The notes: a model not told the origin generated them from the letters alone. 16,562 nucleotides of DNA from an uncultured Candidatus Saccharibacteria bacterium (GCA_947097085.1 CAMUQR010000012.1:1-16562), one strand, 5' to 3'. Positions 1 through 7,942 are shown, counted from the first letter of the stretch. Made by a program: numbers and translations.

Positions 1-1
1 G

Positions 2-592
2 AACTTTCCTGAGGGGCACCCAGCGCGCGATAGTTATGACACTTTTCGGACTGAGGAAGGTTTGATTCCGCCAGCTCACACCAGCACTATGCAAAATCGG
101 ATTTTGCGCGCTGGTAAGGCTGAGCTTGAACGCAATGGTCAAATTGCGGTGGTGAGTTATGGTCGAGTGTTCCGCAACGAAGATTTAGATGCTACGCATG
201 AGCATACTTTTCATCAATACGAAGGCGTGTTCGTTAGTCGTGATGCGACCGTGGCACAGATGATGGCAACGCTCAAGGCATTTTTTGAAGCGTATTATCA
301 GGATAAGGTAGCGGTGCGAACTCAACCGGGCTATTTCCCATTTGTTGAGCCAGGCCTGGAGTTTATGATTGAAAAACCAGCTTCAATTGGTGGTAAACCG
401 GGCGAATGGCTGGAAATGCTCGGTTGTGGTATGATTCACCCCGAAGTGCTAAAAATGGCGGGCATTGATCCGAAACAATATCGTGGTTTTGCCTGGGGTG
501 GTGGTTTTGAACGGTTGGTGATGCTCAAATACGGCATTCGCGATATTCGGCTATTTGAAGCAGGTAAGTTAGAGTTTTTAAGGGAGTTTTAA
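2..592 (+). CDS. pheS: Phenylalanyl-tRNA synthetase alpha subunit, 5' end outside window
   Basis: Catalytic subunit of the cytoplasmic (alpha-beta)2 enzyme that charges tRNA-Phe with phenylalanine using ATP. The frame is open from base 2, so the gene enters from the left; 196 residues are visible of a usual 330-350, and the N-terminal coiled-coil arm is missing. The TTG at 62 is internal, because conserved sequence (NFPEGHPARD) lies before it. Visible class II synthetase signatures are HTSTMQNR, then FRNEDLDATHEHTFHQYEG (motif 2 region, DATH and FHQ), and near the end GFAWGGGFERLVMLKYG (motif 3 with its arginine) followed by IRDIRLF. The stop lies one base before pheT, so the two subunits are surely co-transcribed. 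Family assignment is certain from these motifs; I saw nothing broken. Confidence 0.97.
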   Translation, partial: NFPEGHPARDSYDTFRTEEGLIPPAHTSTMQNRILRAGKAELERNGQIAVVSYGRVFRNEDLDATHEHTFHQYEGVFVSRDATVAQMMATLKAFFEAYYQDKVAVRTQPGYFPFVEPGLEFMIEKPASIGGKPGEWLEMLGCGMIHPEVLKMAGIDPKQYRGFAWGGGFERLVMLKYGIRDIRLFEAGKLEFLREF

Positions 593-593
593 A

Positions 594-3068
594 ATGATTG
601 TATCTGTTAATTGGTTAAAAAAGTTTGTCAAAATTAACTTACCGATCGAGGAATTGGCAAAACAAATTGGCTCGAAATTAGTGGAAGTTGAGGGCGTAAC
701 GGATTTAGGCCAAAAATACCGCGATGTGTTGATTGTTAAGGTGGTGAAGTGTGACAAGCATGCTGATTCGGATCATTTGAGTGTGGCTTATATTGATGAT
801 GGTGGCGCAACTGGTGATGCTTGGCGCGGTGATGACAGTTTGATTCAAGTGGTGTGTGGAGCGCCGAATATTCGAGCGGGCTTAACTGTGGCATGGTTGC
901 CACCAGAATCGATTGTGCCAGAAACCGCCGACGATGCTGAGCCATTTCAGCTGTCGGTTCGCAAATTGCGTGGTGTGTTAAGCCACGGCATGATTGCTTC
1001 GCCACGCGAGCTTGACCTCTGGGATGAGCATGAGGGTATTTTAGAAATTACTGATGATTTTCCAGCGGGGGCGCGTTTCGCTCAGAGCTATGAACTGGAT
1101 GATTATCTGTTAGAAATTGAAAATAAGTCACTGACTCATCGCCCGGATTGTTTTGGAATGGTCGGTTTTGCGCGGGAAGTGGCCGGGATTTTAGGTCAAA
1201 AATTCACCTCACCGCAGTGGTTTAATCATCAACTAAAATTTAAAGCTCAGACTAGTGAAATTGCAGTGGCGATTGACGACTCAAAACTTTCAACGAAGTT
1301 TCAAGCTAGCTTGGTGGCAAATGTTCGCGAAGCAACGGGTTTGAGTTTTTTGCAAAAAACTTATTTGGCACGAGTTGGGGTGCGACCAATTGAACCGGTG
1401 GTAGATATTTCGAACTGGGTCATGCTCGAAATGGGACAACCAACCCACGCTTATGATTATGATAAATTATTAAAAATCGCCAAGGAGCAAGGCTTGGATC
1501 AGATTTGTTTAACAGTGCGGGCAGGCCATCAAGGCGAAAGTCTAACCTTGCTTGATGGTAAGCGAGTTGAATTATCGCCAGACGACATGGTCATTGCGGT
1601 TGATGAACACGCGGTAGCGCTGGCTGGTGTGATGGGCGGTTTTGATACCAAGATTGACAAGTCGACCGAGCGGATTGTGCTTGAGTCGGCCAGCTTCAAT
1701 TTGTACAAAATGCGGTCTGCTCAGATGCGCCACGGGATTTTTTCTGAAGCGTTGACACGTTTTACTAAAGGTCAACCATCAGCGATTACTGATATTGCTT
1801 TGGGACGTAATCTGGCGCTTTTAACTGGTATCGATGATGCGCATAAATTATTCGCAGTGGCAACGGCTGAGATGACAACCAACTCGCGTACTGAGATAGC
1901 CCTTAACTATCAGTTAATTAACAATTATCTCGGCACTAATTTTAACGCTAACATCTTAAAAACGATGCTTGAAAATGTTGAACTTGAGGTGAAAATCAAG
2001 GGCGATGACCTGGTGGTGCAAGTTCCGTGGTGGCGTACAGATGTGACGCGTCGGGTGGAAGTAATTGAGGAAATCGGTCGGCTCAATGGTTATGATAATC
2101 TTGAATTAACTCTGCCACGACGCGCAATTTCAGCGAATTTAATTAGCCCGTTTGATAACTTGCGTCAAAACTTGCGTCGGATTTTAGCTAGTGGTGGTCT
2201 GAATGAGGCGCTGACTTATAACTTTGTGCCGGAAAAAATAATTACTAAAGCCGGGCAAAATCCTGATAATTCCTATCGGTTAGTCAACTCGATTAGCCCG
2301 GAATTAGAACGTTATCGCCAGGCAATTTTGCCGAATTTGCTTGATAAAGTTTATCCGAATATTCGGTCTGGTTTTGAGCAATTCGGTCTGTTTGAATTGG
2401 GTAAAATTCACTGGAAAAGTCATGGCCTAGAGGATGATGGCACGCCGTTTGAAATGAATAGCTTGGCATTAGTGTTGGCGGACAAAAAATCAAATCAAAC
2501 TGGTTTTTATCTAGCAAAAAAATACGCTGAGCTAATTGCTGATAAACTGCATGTGTGTTTTGACTACCGACCGCTGAAGTCAGATTTGCCGACGGCGACG
2601 GTCTTTGAGCCGAAGCGTTCGGCGGAGATTTGGTTGAATGGTCAATTGATTGGGTTTGTCGGTGAGTTCAAAAAAGCCATCCGCACCAACTTCAAACTAC
2701 CAAAATTAGTGGCTGGTCTGGAAATCGATTTACAAGCCTTAGCTGAGCAACAAACTACTGCTCAGATTCAGTTTAAGCCGATTAAAACCCTACCAAGTGT
2801 CAGTCGCGACCTCTGTTTGGAAGTGGCGCGCGAGGTTAATTACCAAACGATTATTGAGATTTTAACTCAGGCAACTGAGAAGTTTAAAGCGATTGAGTTT
2901 GAATTAGCACCAGTTGATTTTTATCAAAAAGACGACGATTTAAAGCGTATTACGGTGCGCCTGACCTTGACACCAAGTGACAAAACTCTAGTCTCGAAAC
3001 AAGTTGATGCAATCGTTGATCAACTAGCGAAGACCTTGGCGACCAAGCTCAAGTTTAAAATTATCTAA
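594..3068 (+). CDS. pheT: Phenylalanyl-tRNA synthetase beta subunit
   Basis: Non-catalytic partner of PheS, needed for tRNA binding and for editing of mischarged Tyr-tRNA-Phe. The 824 residues match the usual bacterial length of about 800. Domains in order: an EMAP-II/OB-type tRNA-binding fold at about 45-145 (KCDKHADSDHLSV, VVCGAPNI, RGVLSHGMIAS); the B3/B4 editing region starting near 175 (LTHRPDCFGMVGFAREVAG); a B5 domain at about 440-503 ending in VPWWRTDVTRRVEVIEEIGR; a catalytic-like core; and a C-terminal FDX-ACB anticodon-binding domain at about 733-824 (LPSVSRDL to the end). An AGGGAG ribosome binding site (581-586) sits inside the end of pheS, seven bases before the ATG, so translation is probably coupled. 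No terminator is visible after it. Confidence 0.97.
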   Translation: MIVSVNWLKKFVKINLPIEELAKQIGSKLVEVEGVTDLGQKYRDVLIVKVVKCDKHADSDHLSVAYIDDGGATGDAWRGDDSLIQVVCGAPNIRAGLTVAWLPPESIVPETADDAEPFQLSVRKLRGVLSHGMIASPRELDLWDEHEGILEITDDFPAGARFAQSYELDDYLLEIENKSLTHRPDCFGMVGFAREVAGILGQKFTSPQWFNHQLKFKAQTSEIAVAIDDSKLSTKFQASLVANVREATGLSFLQKTYLARVGVRPIEPVVDISNWVMLEMGQPTHAYDYDKLLKIAKEQGLDQICLTVRAGHQGESLTLLDGKRVELSPDDMVIAVDEHAVALAGVMGGFDTKIDKSTERIVLESASFNLYKMRSAQMRHGIFSEALTRFTKGQPSAITDIALGRNLALLTGIDDAHKLFAVATAEMTTNSRTEIALNYQLINNYLGTNFNANILKTMLENVELEVKIKGDDLVVQVPWWRTDVTRRVEVIEEIGRLNGYDNLELTLPRRAISANLISPFDNLRQNLRRILASGGLNEALTYNFVPEKIITKAGQNPDNSYRLVNSISPELERYRQAILPNLLDKVYPNIRSGFEQFGLFELGKIHWKSHGLEDDGTPFEMNSLALVLADKKSNQTGFYLAKKYAELIADKLHVCFDYRPLKSDLPTATVFEPKRSAEIWLNGQLIGFVGEFKKAIRTNFKLPKLVAGLEIDLQALAEQQTTAQIQFKPIKTLPSVSRDLCLEVAREVNYQTIIEILTQATEKFKAIEFELAPVDFYQKDDDLKRITVRLTLTPSDKTLVSKQVDAIVDQLAKTLATKLKFKII

Positions 3069-3072
3069 AATG

Positions 3073-3081
3073 TGGTAAAAT
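3073..3081 (+). promoter_or_regulatory. Extended -10 promoter for gatC, predicted leaderless transcript
   Basis: TGGTAAAAT is a TGn extended -10 element (hexamer TAAAAT at 3076-3081). Its end is only seven bases before the gatC ATG at 3089, so transcription should begin on or next to the start codon. No convincing -35 hexamer lies 17 bases upstream, which fits an extended -10 promoter. No Shine-Dalgarno-like sequence precedes gatC, which fits a leaderless mRNA. The element is seen directly; the leaderless start is inference. Confidence 0.5.
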
Positions 3082-3088
3082 ATAGATT

Positions 3089-3376
3089 ATGAATATTTCT
3101 GATGACGATATTAACTACTTGGCGAAACTGAGTAATTTTAGCGTGTCTGAGGCGGAAAAAGCCAATTTGAAACGCGATTTGTCGGCGATTTTAGGCTACG
3201 TTCAGCAGTTGGACGAAGTGGACACTGACGGCGTGGAACCGACTTATCAGGTGCTGGATTTGCAAAATGTTTGGCAGGAGGATGAGGTAGAAACTCCGGT
3301 CGTAACGCCGGAACAATTGATTAGCTTGGCGCCAGAAACCGCGGATCGCCAGATTAAAGTACCAAAGGTGTTATAA
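3089..3376 (+). CDS. gatC: Asp/Glu-tRNA amidotransferase subunit C
   Basis: Small structural subunit that wraps around GatA and GatB in the GatCAB amidotransferase, which converts Glu-tRNA-Gln and/or Asp-tRNA-Asn to the amidated form. The 95 residues match the family's usual length. The N-terminal helix pattern (DDINYLAKLSNFSVSE, then KRDLSAILGYVQQLDEVDTDGVEP) is the standard GatC signature, and the C-terminus has the usual acidic stretch (WQEDEVETP). It lies 20 bases after pheT and one base before gatA, first in the gat cluster. No ribosome binding site is visible, but an extended -10 ends seven bases before the ATG, so it may be read from a leaderless mRNA, or from pheT read-through. Confidence 0.95.
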   Translation: MNISDDDINYLAKLSNFSVSEAEKANLKRDLSAILGYVQQLDEVDTDGVEPTYQVLDLQNVWQEDEVETPVVTPEQLISLAPETADRQIKVPKVL

Positions 3377-3377
3377 T

Positions 3378-4799
3378 ATGCAAACAGTAATTGAAATTCG
3401 GGACAAGATTAAAAGTGGTCAAATGACAGCGGTTGAAGCTGTCAAGCAAGCTTTAGATAAAGCTAAACAAACCACGGATTATAATATTTTTTTGTGTTTG
3501 AATGAAAAACGTGCCTTGCGTCGAGCAGCAGAAATTGATGCGCGTTTAGCAAACGGTGAAGACGTCGGTGTATTGGCCGGTGTGCCATTTGTAAATAAAG
3601 ATAATATTTTGGCGTTTGGTGATGAGGGCGATCAGGGCACGACCAGTGCGGCCAGTAAGTTTTTAGGTAATTTTCGAGCGCCAATTCAGGCGACGGTGAT
3701 GGATAAGCTGGAAGCTGCCGGTGCAATTTCAATCGGACAAACTAACCTTGATGCTTTCGCGCATGGGGGTTCAACTGAAAACTCAGCCTATGGTGTGACC
3801 AAAAACGCTGTCGATACCGAACGGGTAGCTGGTGGTTCAAGTGGCGGTTCGGCAGTGGCGGTGGCACTCGACATTGTGCCGTTCGCACTCGGTACAGATA
3901 CCGGTGGTTCGATTCGTGAACCAGCGAGTTTTAACGGTGTGTTAGGTTTTAAACCAACTTATGGGTTAGTGAGTCGCTTCGGGGCGGTAGCGATGGCTTC
4001 TAGCACTGATACAATTGGTTGTTTTACGCATAACGCTACAGATGCGGATCTTGTGATGAGCGTGTTAGCAGGACAAGACCAGCGGGATATGACTACTTAT
4101 GCCAGCGCTTATCAAATCGGCACTGAACTGTCTCATAAACCAAAAGTTGCTGTGATTAAGCAATTTATGTCTGACGCCAATGACCCTGAAGTGTTAAAAA
4201 ACACTCGTGAGATGATTGACAAGCTTAAAAACGCTGGCTATCAAGTCGACGAAATTGACATTGAAGAAGTCAAATACGCACTGGCAATTTATTACATTGT
4301 GGTGCCGGCCGAAATTTCTAGCAACCTTGGTCGCTATGACGGCATTCGTTATGGCAAACGTTCAGGACAATCGGCAGATTTAGCGTCGATGTATGCTAAC
4401 TCACGTGCGGAAGGTTTTGAAATCGAGAACAAACGCCGAATTATGATTGGTAGCTTTGTGTTATCAAGCGGTTATTTTGATGCTTATTATCTCAAGGCAC
4501 AAAAAGTCCGCACAATGTTAATCCAGCGTCTCAATCAAGTGCTAGCAGATTATGACTTTTTGGTCGGTCCGGTTGCACCAATGCCAGCCTTTAAAATCGG
4601 TGAAAACATCGCCGATCCGATGAAAATGTATCTGGCGGATGTGATGACGACACCGGCTAACTTGGCTGGCTTGCCAGCGGTCAGCGTGCCGATTGCTCCA
4701 ACTGCCAGCGGTCTGCCAGTCGGTTTCCAAGTTATCGCTAAACAAGACCAAGATGCACAATTGCTTGCGTTTGTAAAACAAATTGAGGAGTTAAAATAA
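3378..4799 (+). CDS. gatA: Asp/Glu-tRNA amidotransferase subunit A (glutaminase)
   Basis: Amidase-signature subunit of GatCAB: it hydrolyses glutamine and channels the ammonia to GatB. The 473 residues are close to the family's 480-485. The Ser-cis-Ser-Lys triad is complete: K74 in GVPFVNKDN, S154 in AGGSSGGS, and nucleophile S178 in DTGGSIR, followed by the usual FKPTYGLVSRFG. The C-terminal part carries PVAPMPAF and the LAGLPAVSVPI block typical of GatA. The start is supported by AAAGGTG (3364-3370) seven bases upstream, inside the end of gatC. Having all three subunits together shows that this organism makes Gln-tRNA-Gln and/or Asn-tRNA-Asn by transamidation; which one cannot be told from this window. 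Confidence 0.97.
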   Translation: MQTVIEIRDKIKSGQMTAVEAVKQALDKAKQTTDYNIFLCLNEKRALRRAAEIDARLANGEDVGVLAGVPFVNKDNILAFGDEGDQGTTSAASKFLGNFRAPIQATVMDKLEAAGAISIGQTNLDAFAHGGSTENSAYGVTKNAVDTERVAGGSSGGSAVAVALDIVPFALGTDTGGSIREPASFNGVLGFKPTYGLVSRFGAVAMASSTDTIGCFTHNATDADLVMSVLAGQDQRDMTTYASAYQIGTELSHKPKVAVIKQFMSDANDPEVLKNTREMIDKLKNAGYQVDEIDIEEVKYALAIYYIVVPAEISSNLGRYDGIRYGKRSGQSADLASMYANSRAEGFEIENKRRIMIGSFVLSSGYFDAYYLKAQKVRTMLIQRLNQVLADYDFLVGPVAPMPAFKIGENIADPMKMYLADVMTTPANLAGLPAVSVPIAPTASGLPVGFQVIAKQDQDAQLLAFVKQIEELK

Positions 4800-4925
4800 A
4801 TGGATTTTAAAGTAATTATCTTTATTGCGGTGGTTTTACTACTGGGAATCGTGCTATTTGCGATCCTGACTTTGAAGCAAAAATCGACCATTTTAGATAA
4901 AGAAAAATATCGTAGTTTGTGGTAA
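4800..4925 (+). CDS. 41-residue single-pass membrane peptide (5' part of the split gene)
   Basis: This is what would be translated if the TAA at 4923 is real: 41 residues starting MDFKVIIFIAVV, with a hydrophobic helix at about residues 5-25 and a basic and charged tail (LKQKSTILDKEKYRSLW). The ATG lies one base after the gatA stop and has a GAGGAG Shine-Dalgarno sequence, the strongest of any start in this cluster, so it is very probably translated. The peptide would be a membrane anchor without its cytoplasmic domain. No independent function can be assigned. Confidence 0.5.
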   Translation: MDFKVIIFIAVVLLLGIVLFAILTLKQKSTILDKEKYRSLW

Positions 4926-4970
4926 GAAATTGAAAATAGCCTTGATGCGAATAACCAGCAAAGTTTTCAG

Positions 4971-5216
4971 ATGACGGTGTTGAATGCGGATAAGCTACTC
5001 GGTCAAGCACTCGAAGAACTCGGGGTGCGGGGTAATACCATGGGCGAGCGCATGAAGACGTTTGGCAAGGGATTTTCAAATCAAGATCAGATTTGGCAAG
5101 CGCACAAAATTCGTAATAAAATCGCTCACGAGGCCGATGTGAAATTAACCATCAAGCAAGTCCATGCAGTACTGAAATGTTTTAAACAAGCCCTCAAGGA
5201 CGTAGGAGCAATCTAA
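4971..5216 (+). CDS. HEPN-like cytoplasmic domain (3' part of the split gene)
   Basis: In the same frame as the 4800 start and after the TAA, an ATG at 4971 opens 81 residues containing the conserved-looking core: NADKLLGQALEELG, TMGERMK, FSNQDQIWQAHKIRNKIAHE and a final helix LKCFKQALKDVG. The Rx4H motif is R48/H53 in this numbering. No ribosome binding site precedes 4971, so expression would need re-initiation after the TAA 45 bases upstream. Its stop overlaps the gatB start by one base (TAATG), an arrangement kept despite the upstream stop. The domain looks undecayed, which suggests that the stop is recent or an artefact. No enzymatic role is claimed; many HEPN-like domains are not nucleases. 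Confidence 0.45.
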   Translation: MTVLNADKLLGQALEELGVRGNTMGERMKTFGKGFSNQDQIWQAHKIRNKIAHEADVKLTIKQVHAVLKCFKQALKDVGAI

Positions 5217-6658
5217 TGGCTGACTCAACAAAATACGATCAATATGAGATGACGATTGGGATTGAATGCCACGTTCAGCTCAAAACCAAAACTAAATTAT
5301 TCTCGCGCGCTAATAACGACGCTCGTGGACAAGCGCCAAATACTACGATTAACCACATCGATTGGGCACTACCTGGTATGTTGCCCGTGCTCAATAAACA
5401 AGCGGTGGTGTTAGCAACGCGAGCTGCGAAAGCACTGGGTTCGCAGGTTAATTCAGTTAGTCGGTTTGATCGCAAGCATTATTTTTATCCGGATTTGCCA
5501 AAAGGCTATCAGACCTCACAGTTGTATCAGCCAATTATCGGTCCCGGCGTAGTTAAGGTTAGTTTGTCGGAACGAGATTTTGAAGTGCGAATTGAACACG
5601 CTCATCTCGAGGAAGATGCTGGTAAATTGACGCACGGTCTCGGCGCTAGCTATGTTGATTTAAACCGTTCCGGTACGCCTTTGATTGAAATTGTGACTAT
5701 GCCCGACATTCACTCAGCGCAGGAAGCGCGAGCTTTTGCGCAGGAACTACATCGGCTGATGGTGTTTGCGGGTGTGACAATTGGTGATTTGTATGAAGGT
5801 AATATGCGGTTTGATGTTAACTTGTCAGTGGCTAAAAAAGGCGCAACTGAGCTCGGTACTCGAACTGAGACTAAAAACCTCAACTCTTTCCGTAGCATCG
5901 AACGCGCGATCGAGTATGAATTCCATCGTCAGGTTGATGAGCTAGAAGCTGGTCGTAAAATTATCCAGGAAACCCGTGGTTTCGAGGATGCGACTGGTCG
6001 CACGTTCTCACAACGGTCTAAGGAAGAGGCGCAAGATTATCGCTATATGCCCGATCCTGATATTCCGCCAGTGGTCTTAACAGAGGCGATGATTGCTGAG
6101 TTTCAGGCGGATATGCCGTTACTGCCGGGTGTTTATCGTGAGAAATGGGCAGATTTAAAGTTTGATCAATCAGTGGTTGATACACTTTTGACTAAGCCAG
6201 AATACGCGCAAGCCGTCACCCAAATTCTCGATCAAGCTGGTGCTGAGTCAGCAAAAATGGCGGCTTATTGGCTCGTGAGTGCCTTAGAAAACGAGCCAAA
6301 TTGCGAGTCTAACGACGAGCTAATTGCAAGAATTATTGACTTAACAAAAATGACTCTCGACGCGAAATTAAGCTCGACCAATGCGAAGTTGGTGTTTAAC
6401 GAATTGTTGGTTTCAGACCAGAGTCCACAACAAATCGCTGAAGCAAAACAACTCTTGCAAGTTAGCGATGATTCAGCGCTCGAAGCGATTCTGGATGAAG
6501 TGTTGGCGAGCGAACAAGGTCAAAAAGCCTTGGCAGATATTGAAGCCGGTAATATGAAAGCTATGGGCTTTATTGTTGGTCAGTCGATGAAATTGTCAAA
6601 AGGTCAAGCTAACCCGCAGATTATTAATAAGCTCTTGCAAGCAAGATTAAGGAAGTAG
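5216..6658 (+). CDS. gatB: Asp/Glu-tRNA amidotransferase subunit B
   Basis: Subunit that binds the misacylated tRNA, activates its side-chain carboxylate with ATP and transfers ammonia from GatA. The 480 residues are normal for the family. The N-terminal cradle domain carries all the usual blocks: MTIGIECHVQLKTKTKLFS, HYFYPDLPKGYQTSQ, HLEEDAGKLTH, VDLNRSGTPLIEIVTMPD, GTRTETKNLNSFR and DYRYMPDPDIPP. After a helical region, the C-terminal YqeY-like tail (about 330-480) ends in MGFIVGQSMKLSKGQANPQIINKLL, the part that reads the tRNA. It starts in a one-base overlap with the preceding frame, with GGAG (within 5203-5208) just upstream. The split gene between gatA and gatB is an unusual insertion in the gatCAB order. 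Confidence 0.97.
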   Translation: MADSTKYDQYEMTIGIECHVQLKTKTKLFSRANNDARGQAPNTTINHIDWALPGMLPVLNKQAVVLATRAAKALGSQVNSVSRFDRKHYFYPDLPKGYQTSQLYQPIIGPGVVKVSLSERDFEVRIEHAHLEEDAGKLTHGLGASYVDLNRSGTPLIEIVTMPDIHSAQEARAFAQELHRLMVFAGVTIGDLYEGNMRFDVNLSVAKKGATELGTRTETKNLNSFRSIERAIEYEFHRQVDELEAGRKIIQETRGFEDATGRTFSQRSKEEAQDYRYMPDPDIPPVVLTEAMIAEFQADMPLLPGVYREKWADLKFDQSVVDTLLTKPEYAQAVTQILDQAGAESAKMAAYWLVSALENEPNCESNDELIARIIDLTKMTLDAKLSSTNAKLVFNELLVSDQSPQQIAEAKQLLQVSDDSALEAILDEVLASEQGQKALADIEAGNMKAMGFIVGQSMKLSKGQANPQIINKLLQARLRK

Positions 6659-6664
6659 GAGATA

Positions 6665-7570
6665 ATGAATCAAGAACGTAAAATGCCAACTAAGGCGGTG
6701 ATTGCGGCAGCAGGTTTTGGTACACGCTTTTTACCACAAACCAAAGCGATGCCTAAAGAAATGCTACCGCTGATTGACAAGCCAATTATTCAGTATGTGG
6801 TTGAAGAGTTGGTTGAGGCGGGCATTAAAGATATTATCATCGTTGGTAATGCCAACAAGCGCGCTATCGAAGACCATTTTGATGAGCCAAGTGAAGAATT
6901 GCTTAATAACTTACGGGCGGGCGGTGAGAAAAAAGCACCACTAATTGATCAGATTAAATCAATCGCCTCAATGGCTAACTTCGTCTATGTGCGCCAAAAA
7001 GGACCATATGGTAATGCGACACCAATTTTGTGTGCTATGCATTTGCTAGGCGATGAGCCATTTATTTACACTTGGGCGGATGACTTTTTTGTGGCTTCAC
7101 CAAATAGCGCTCAGCAAATGATTGCAACCTATGCCAAATACGGTGGCAGTGTGCTGTCCTGCAAAACTGTGACTGATGATAGCGAATATGATCGCTATGG
7201 CATTGCGGGCGGTGTTGAGCAGGAGGCGGGTGTGCTAAAAGTTAACGGCATTATCGAAAAACCAGGCAAAGATCGAGCGCCAAGCTCAATGGCTAGCGTG
7301 AGTGGTTTCTTGCTGACACCGGAGATTTTGCCATATTTACGTCAGATTCAAGCCGAATATGATGGCCAGGGTGAGTTGATGATTCAGCCAGCCATTCAGA
7401 AAATGATCGACAATGGCTACGGCGTGTATGCGAAAGAAATTCAAAACGGCAAATATTACGACACTGGTGATAAACTGGAATATGTCAAAACTGTGATTGA
7501 TTTTAGCCTGATGCATGACAAGCTTGGTCCAGAAATTCGTCGTTATCTCCAAGACCGACTGGCTGAATAA
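6665..7570 (+). CDS. galU: UTP--glucose-1-phosphate uridylyltransferase
   Basis: Makes UDP-glucose from UTP and glucose-1-phosphate, the activated sugar for polysaccharide or glycolipid synthesis. The 301 residues match the GalU family. Nucleotide-binding loop AAAGFGTRFLPQTKAMPKEMLPL has G17-R21 and K31; IIQYVVEELVEAGIKDIIIV follows; WADD (139-140) replaces the usual GDD metal site; IIEKPG (E198, K199) and YYDTGDKLEYV are the later signatures. The segment VRQKGPYGNATP differs from the GLGHAV of proteobacterial enzymes, so close paralogues acting on other sugars cannot be excluded. The ATG at 6665 is favoured over 6683 because AAGGAAG (6649-6655) and GGAG (6658-6661) precede it. It is the last gene of the gat operon and is followed by a terminator. 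Confidence 0.9.
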   Translation: MNQERKMPTKAVIAAAGFGTRFLPQTKAMPKEMLPLIDKPIIQYVVEELVEAGIKDIIIVGNANKRAIEDHFDEPSEELLNNLRAGGEKKAPLIDQIKSIASMANFVYVRQKGPYGNATPILCAMHLLGDEPFIYTWADDFFVASPNSAQQMIATYAKYGGSVLSCKTVTDDSEYDRYGIAGGVEQEAGVLKVNGIIEKPGKDRAPSSMASVSGFLLTPEILPYLRQIQAEYDGQGELMIQPAIQKMIDNGYGVYAKEIQNGKYYDTGDKLEYVKTVIDFSLMHDKLGPEIRRYLQDRLAE

Positions 7571-7588
7571 TTAAATCAGACAATAACG

Positions 7589-7623
7589 AAATCGCTCGGG
7601 CAGTAAGCGCCTGAGCGATTTTT
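7589..7623 (+). terminator. Intrinsic terminator after galU
   Basis: A 13-bp stem (7589-7601 with 7609-7621, one G-T wobble) encloses a 7-base loop, followed by a T tract at 7619-7623. It lies 19 bases after the galU stop and closes the gat-galU transcript. Confidence 0.85.
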
Positions 7624-7630
7624 AATTTGG

Positions 7631-7659
7631 TTGACTTTTTGAGTTAAATTGATTATGCT
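7631..7659 (+). promoter_or_regulatory. Sigma-70-type promoter for the small membrane protein pair
   Basis: TTGACT (7631-7636), a 17-base spacer and TATGCT (7654-7659) form a near-consensus housekeeping promoter directly after the galU terminator. The transcript should start near 7666, leaving a leader of about 27 bases that includes the AAAGGAAAGGG ribosome binding site (7677-7687) of the next gene. Confidence 0.7.
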
Positions 7660-7692
7660 GAAAGTAATATTAAATAAAGGAAAGGGCTTGCA

Positions 7693-7938
7693 ATGAATGA
7701 CGCAGCAACTGTTCTAATTATCGTCTTATCAGTAGTGCTCATCTGTTTCTTTGTGGTGGCGATTATCTTGATGATCGAGCTGATCAAAGTCACTAAGCAA
7801 CTACGCTCCATTGCTGATGATGTAGAAGTTACAACAAGTAAAATGCGCCAGTTTACAGAAAACGTGGCAAAGATTTCATCGCCGATTTTCATTGGAAAAG
7901 CGCTGATGAATTTATTTAAAGGTAAAAAGAAAGGATAA
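7693..7938 (+). CDS. Small single-pass membrane protein, function unknown
   Basis: An 81-residue protein that I do not recognise as a named family. Residues 7-31 form one long hydrophobic helix (from VLIIVLSVVLIC to AIILMIEL). The rest is an amphipathic, coiled-coil-like stretch (VTKQLRSIADDVEVTTSKMRQ) and a SSPIFIGKAL segment before a basic KGKKKG end. The layout resembles DUF948-like general-stress membrane proteins: a helix followed by a segment with regular hydrophobic spacing. A strong AAAGGAAAGGG ribosome binding site and its own promoter precede it. It is four bases from a YtxH-like gene, and the pairing of DUF948-like and YtxH-like genes is common in Firmicutes, which supports a shared envelope or stress role by analogy only. 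Confidence 0.75.
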   Translation: MNDAATVLIIVLSVVLICFFVVAIILMIELIKVTKQLRSIADDVEVTTSKMRQFTENVAKISSPIFIGKALMNLFKGKKKG

Positions 7939-7942
7939 AATT

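Larger units (their letters stand above)
4800..5216 (+). pseudogene. Membrane-anchored HEPN-like protein, split by in-frame TAA
   Basis: From the ATG at 4800 one frame runs to 5216 and would encode 138 residues, but codon 42 (4923-4925) is TAA. Both sides look like one protein: an N-terminal membrane helix (residues 5-25), then KEKYRSLW-stop-EIENSLD, then a helical domain with NADKLLGQALEELG, TMGERMK and AHKIRNKIAHEAD. One C-to-T change of CAA (Gln) to TAA would explain the stop. RNKIAH (R105, H110) fits the Rx4H motif of HEPN-fold proteins; small proteins with a similar RNxIAHE motif are, from memory, common in CPR genomes, function unknown. A good ribosome binding site (GAGGAG, 4784-4790 region) precedes the 4800 start. 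It could be a real pseudogene, a strain polymorphism, a sequencing error, or two separately translated pieces. Confidence 0.7.

Noticed and set aside
736..1005. Open frame antisense to pheT
   Set aside because: It lies wholly inside pheT, is rich in His, Gln and Arg as reverse-frame shadows are, and has no ribosome binding site.
3372..3377. TATAAT just before the gatA start
   Set aside because: Transcription would start inside gatA. The hexamer is made by the Leu codon and stop of gatC plus the following T, with no -35.
4800..5216. A toxin-antitoxin (HEPN/MNT) pair
   Set aside because: No nucleotidyltransferase partner is adjacent; the neighbours are gatA and gatB, and the domain is fused to a membrane helix.
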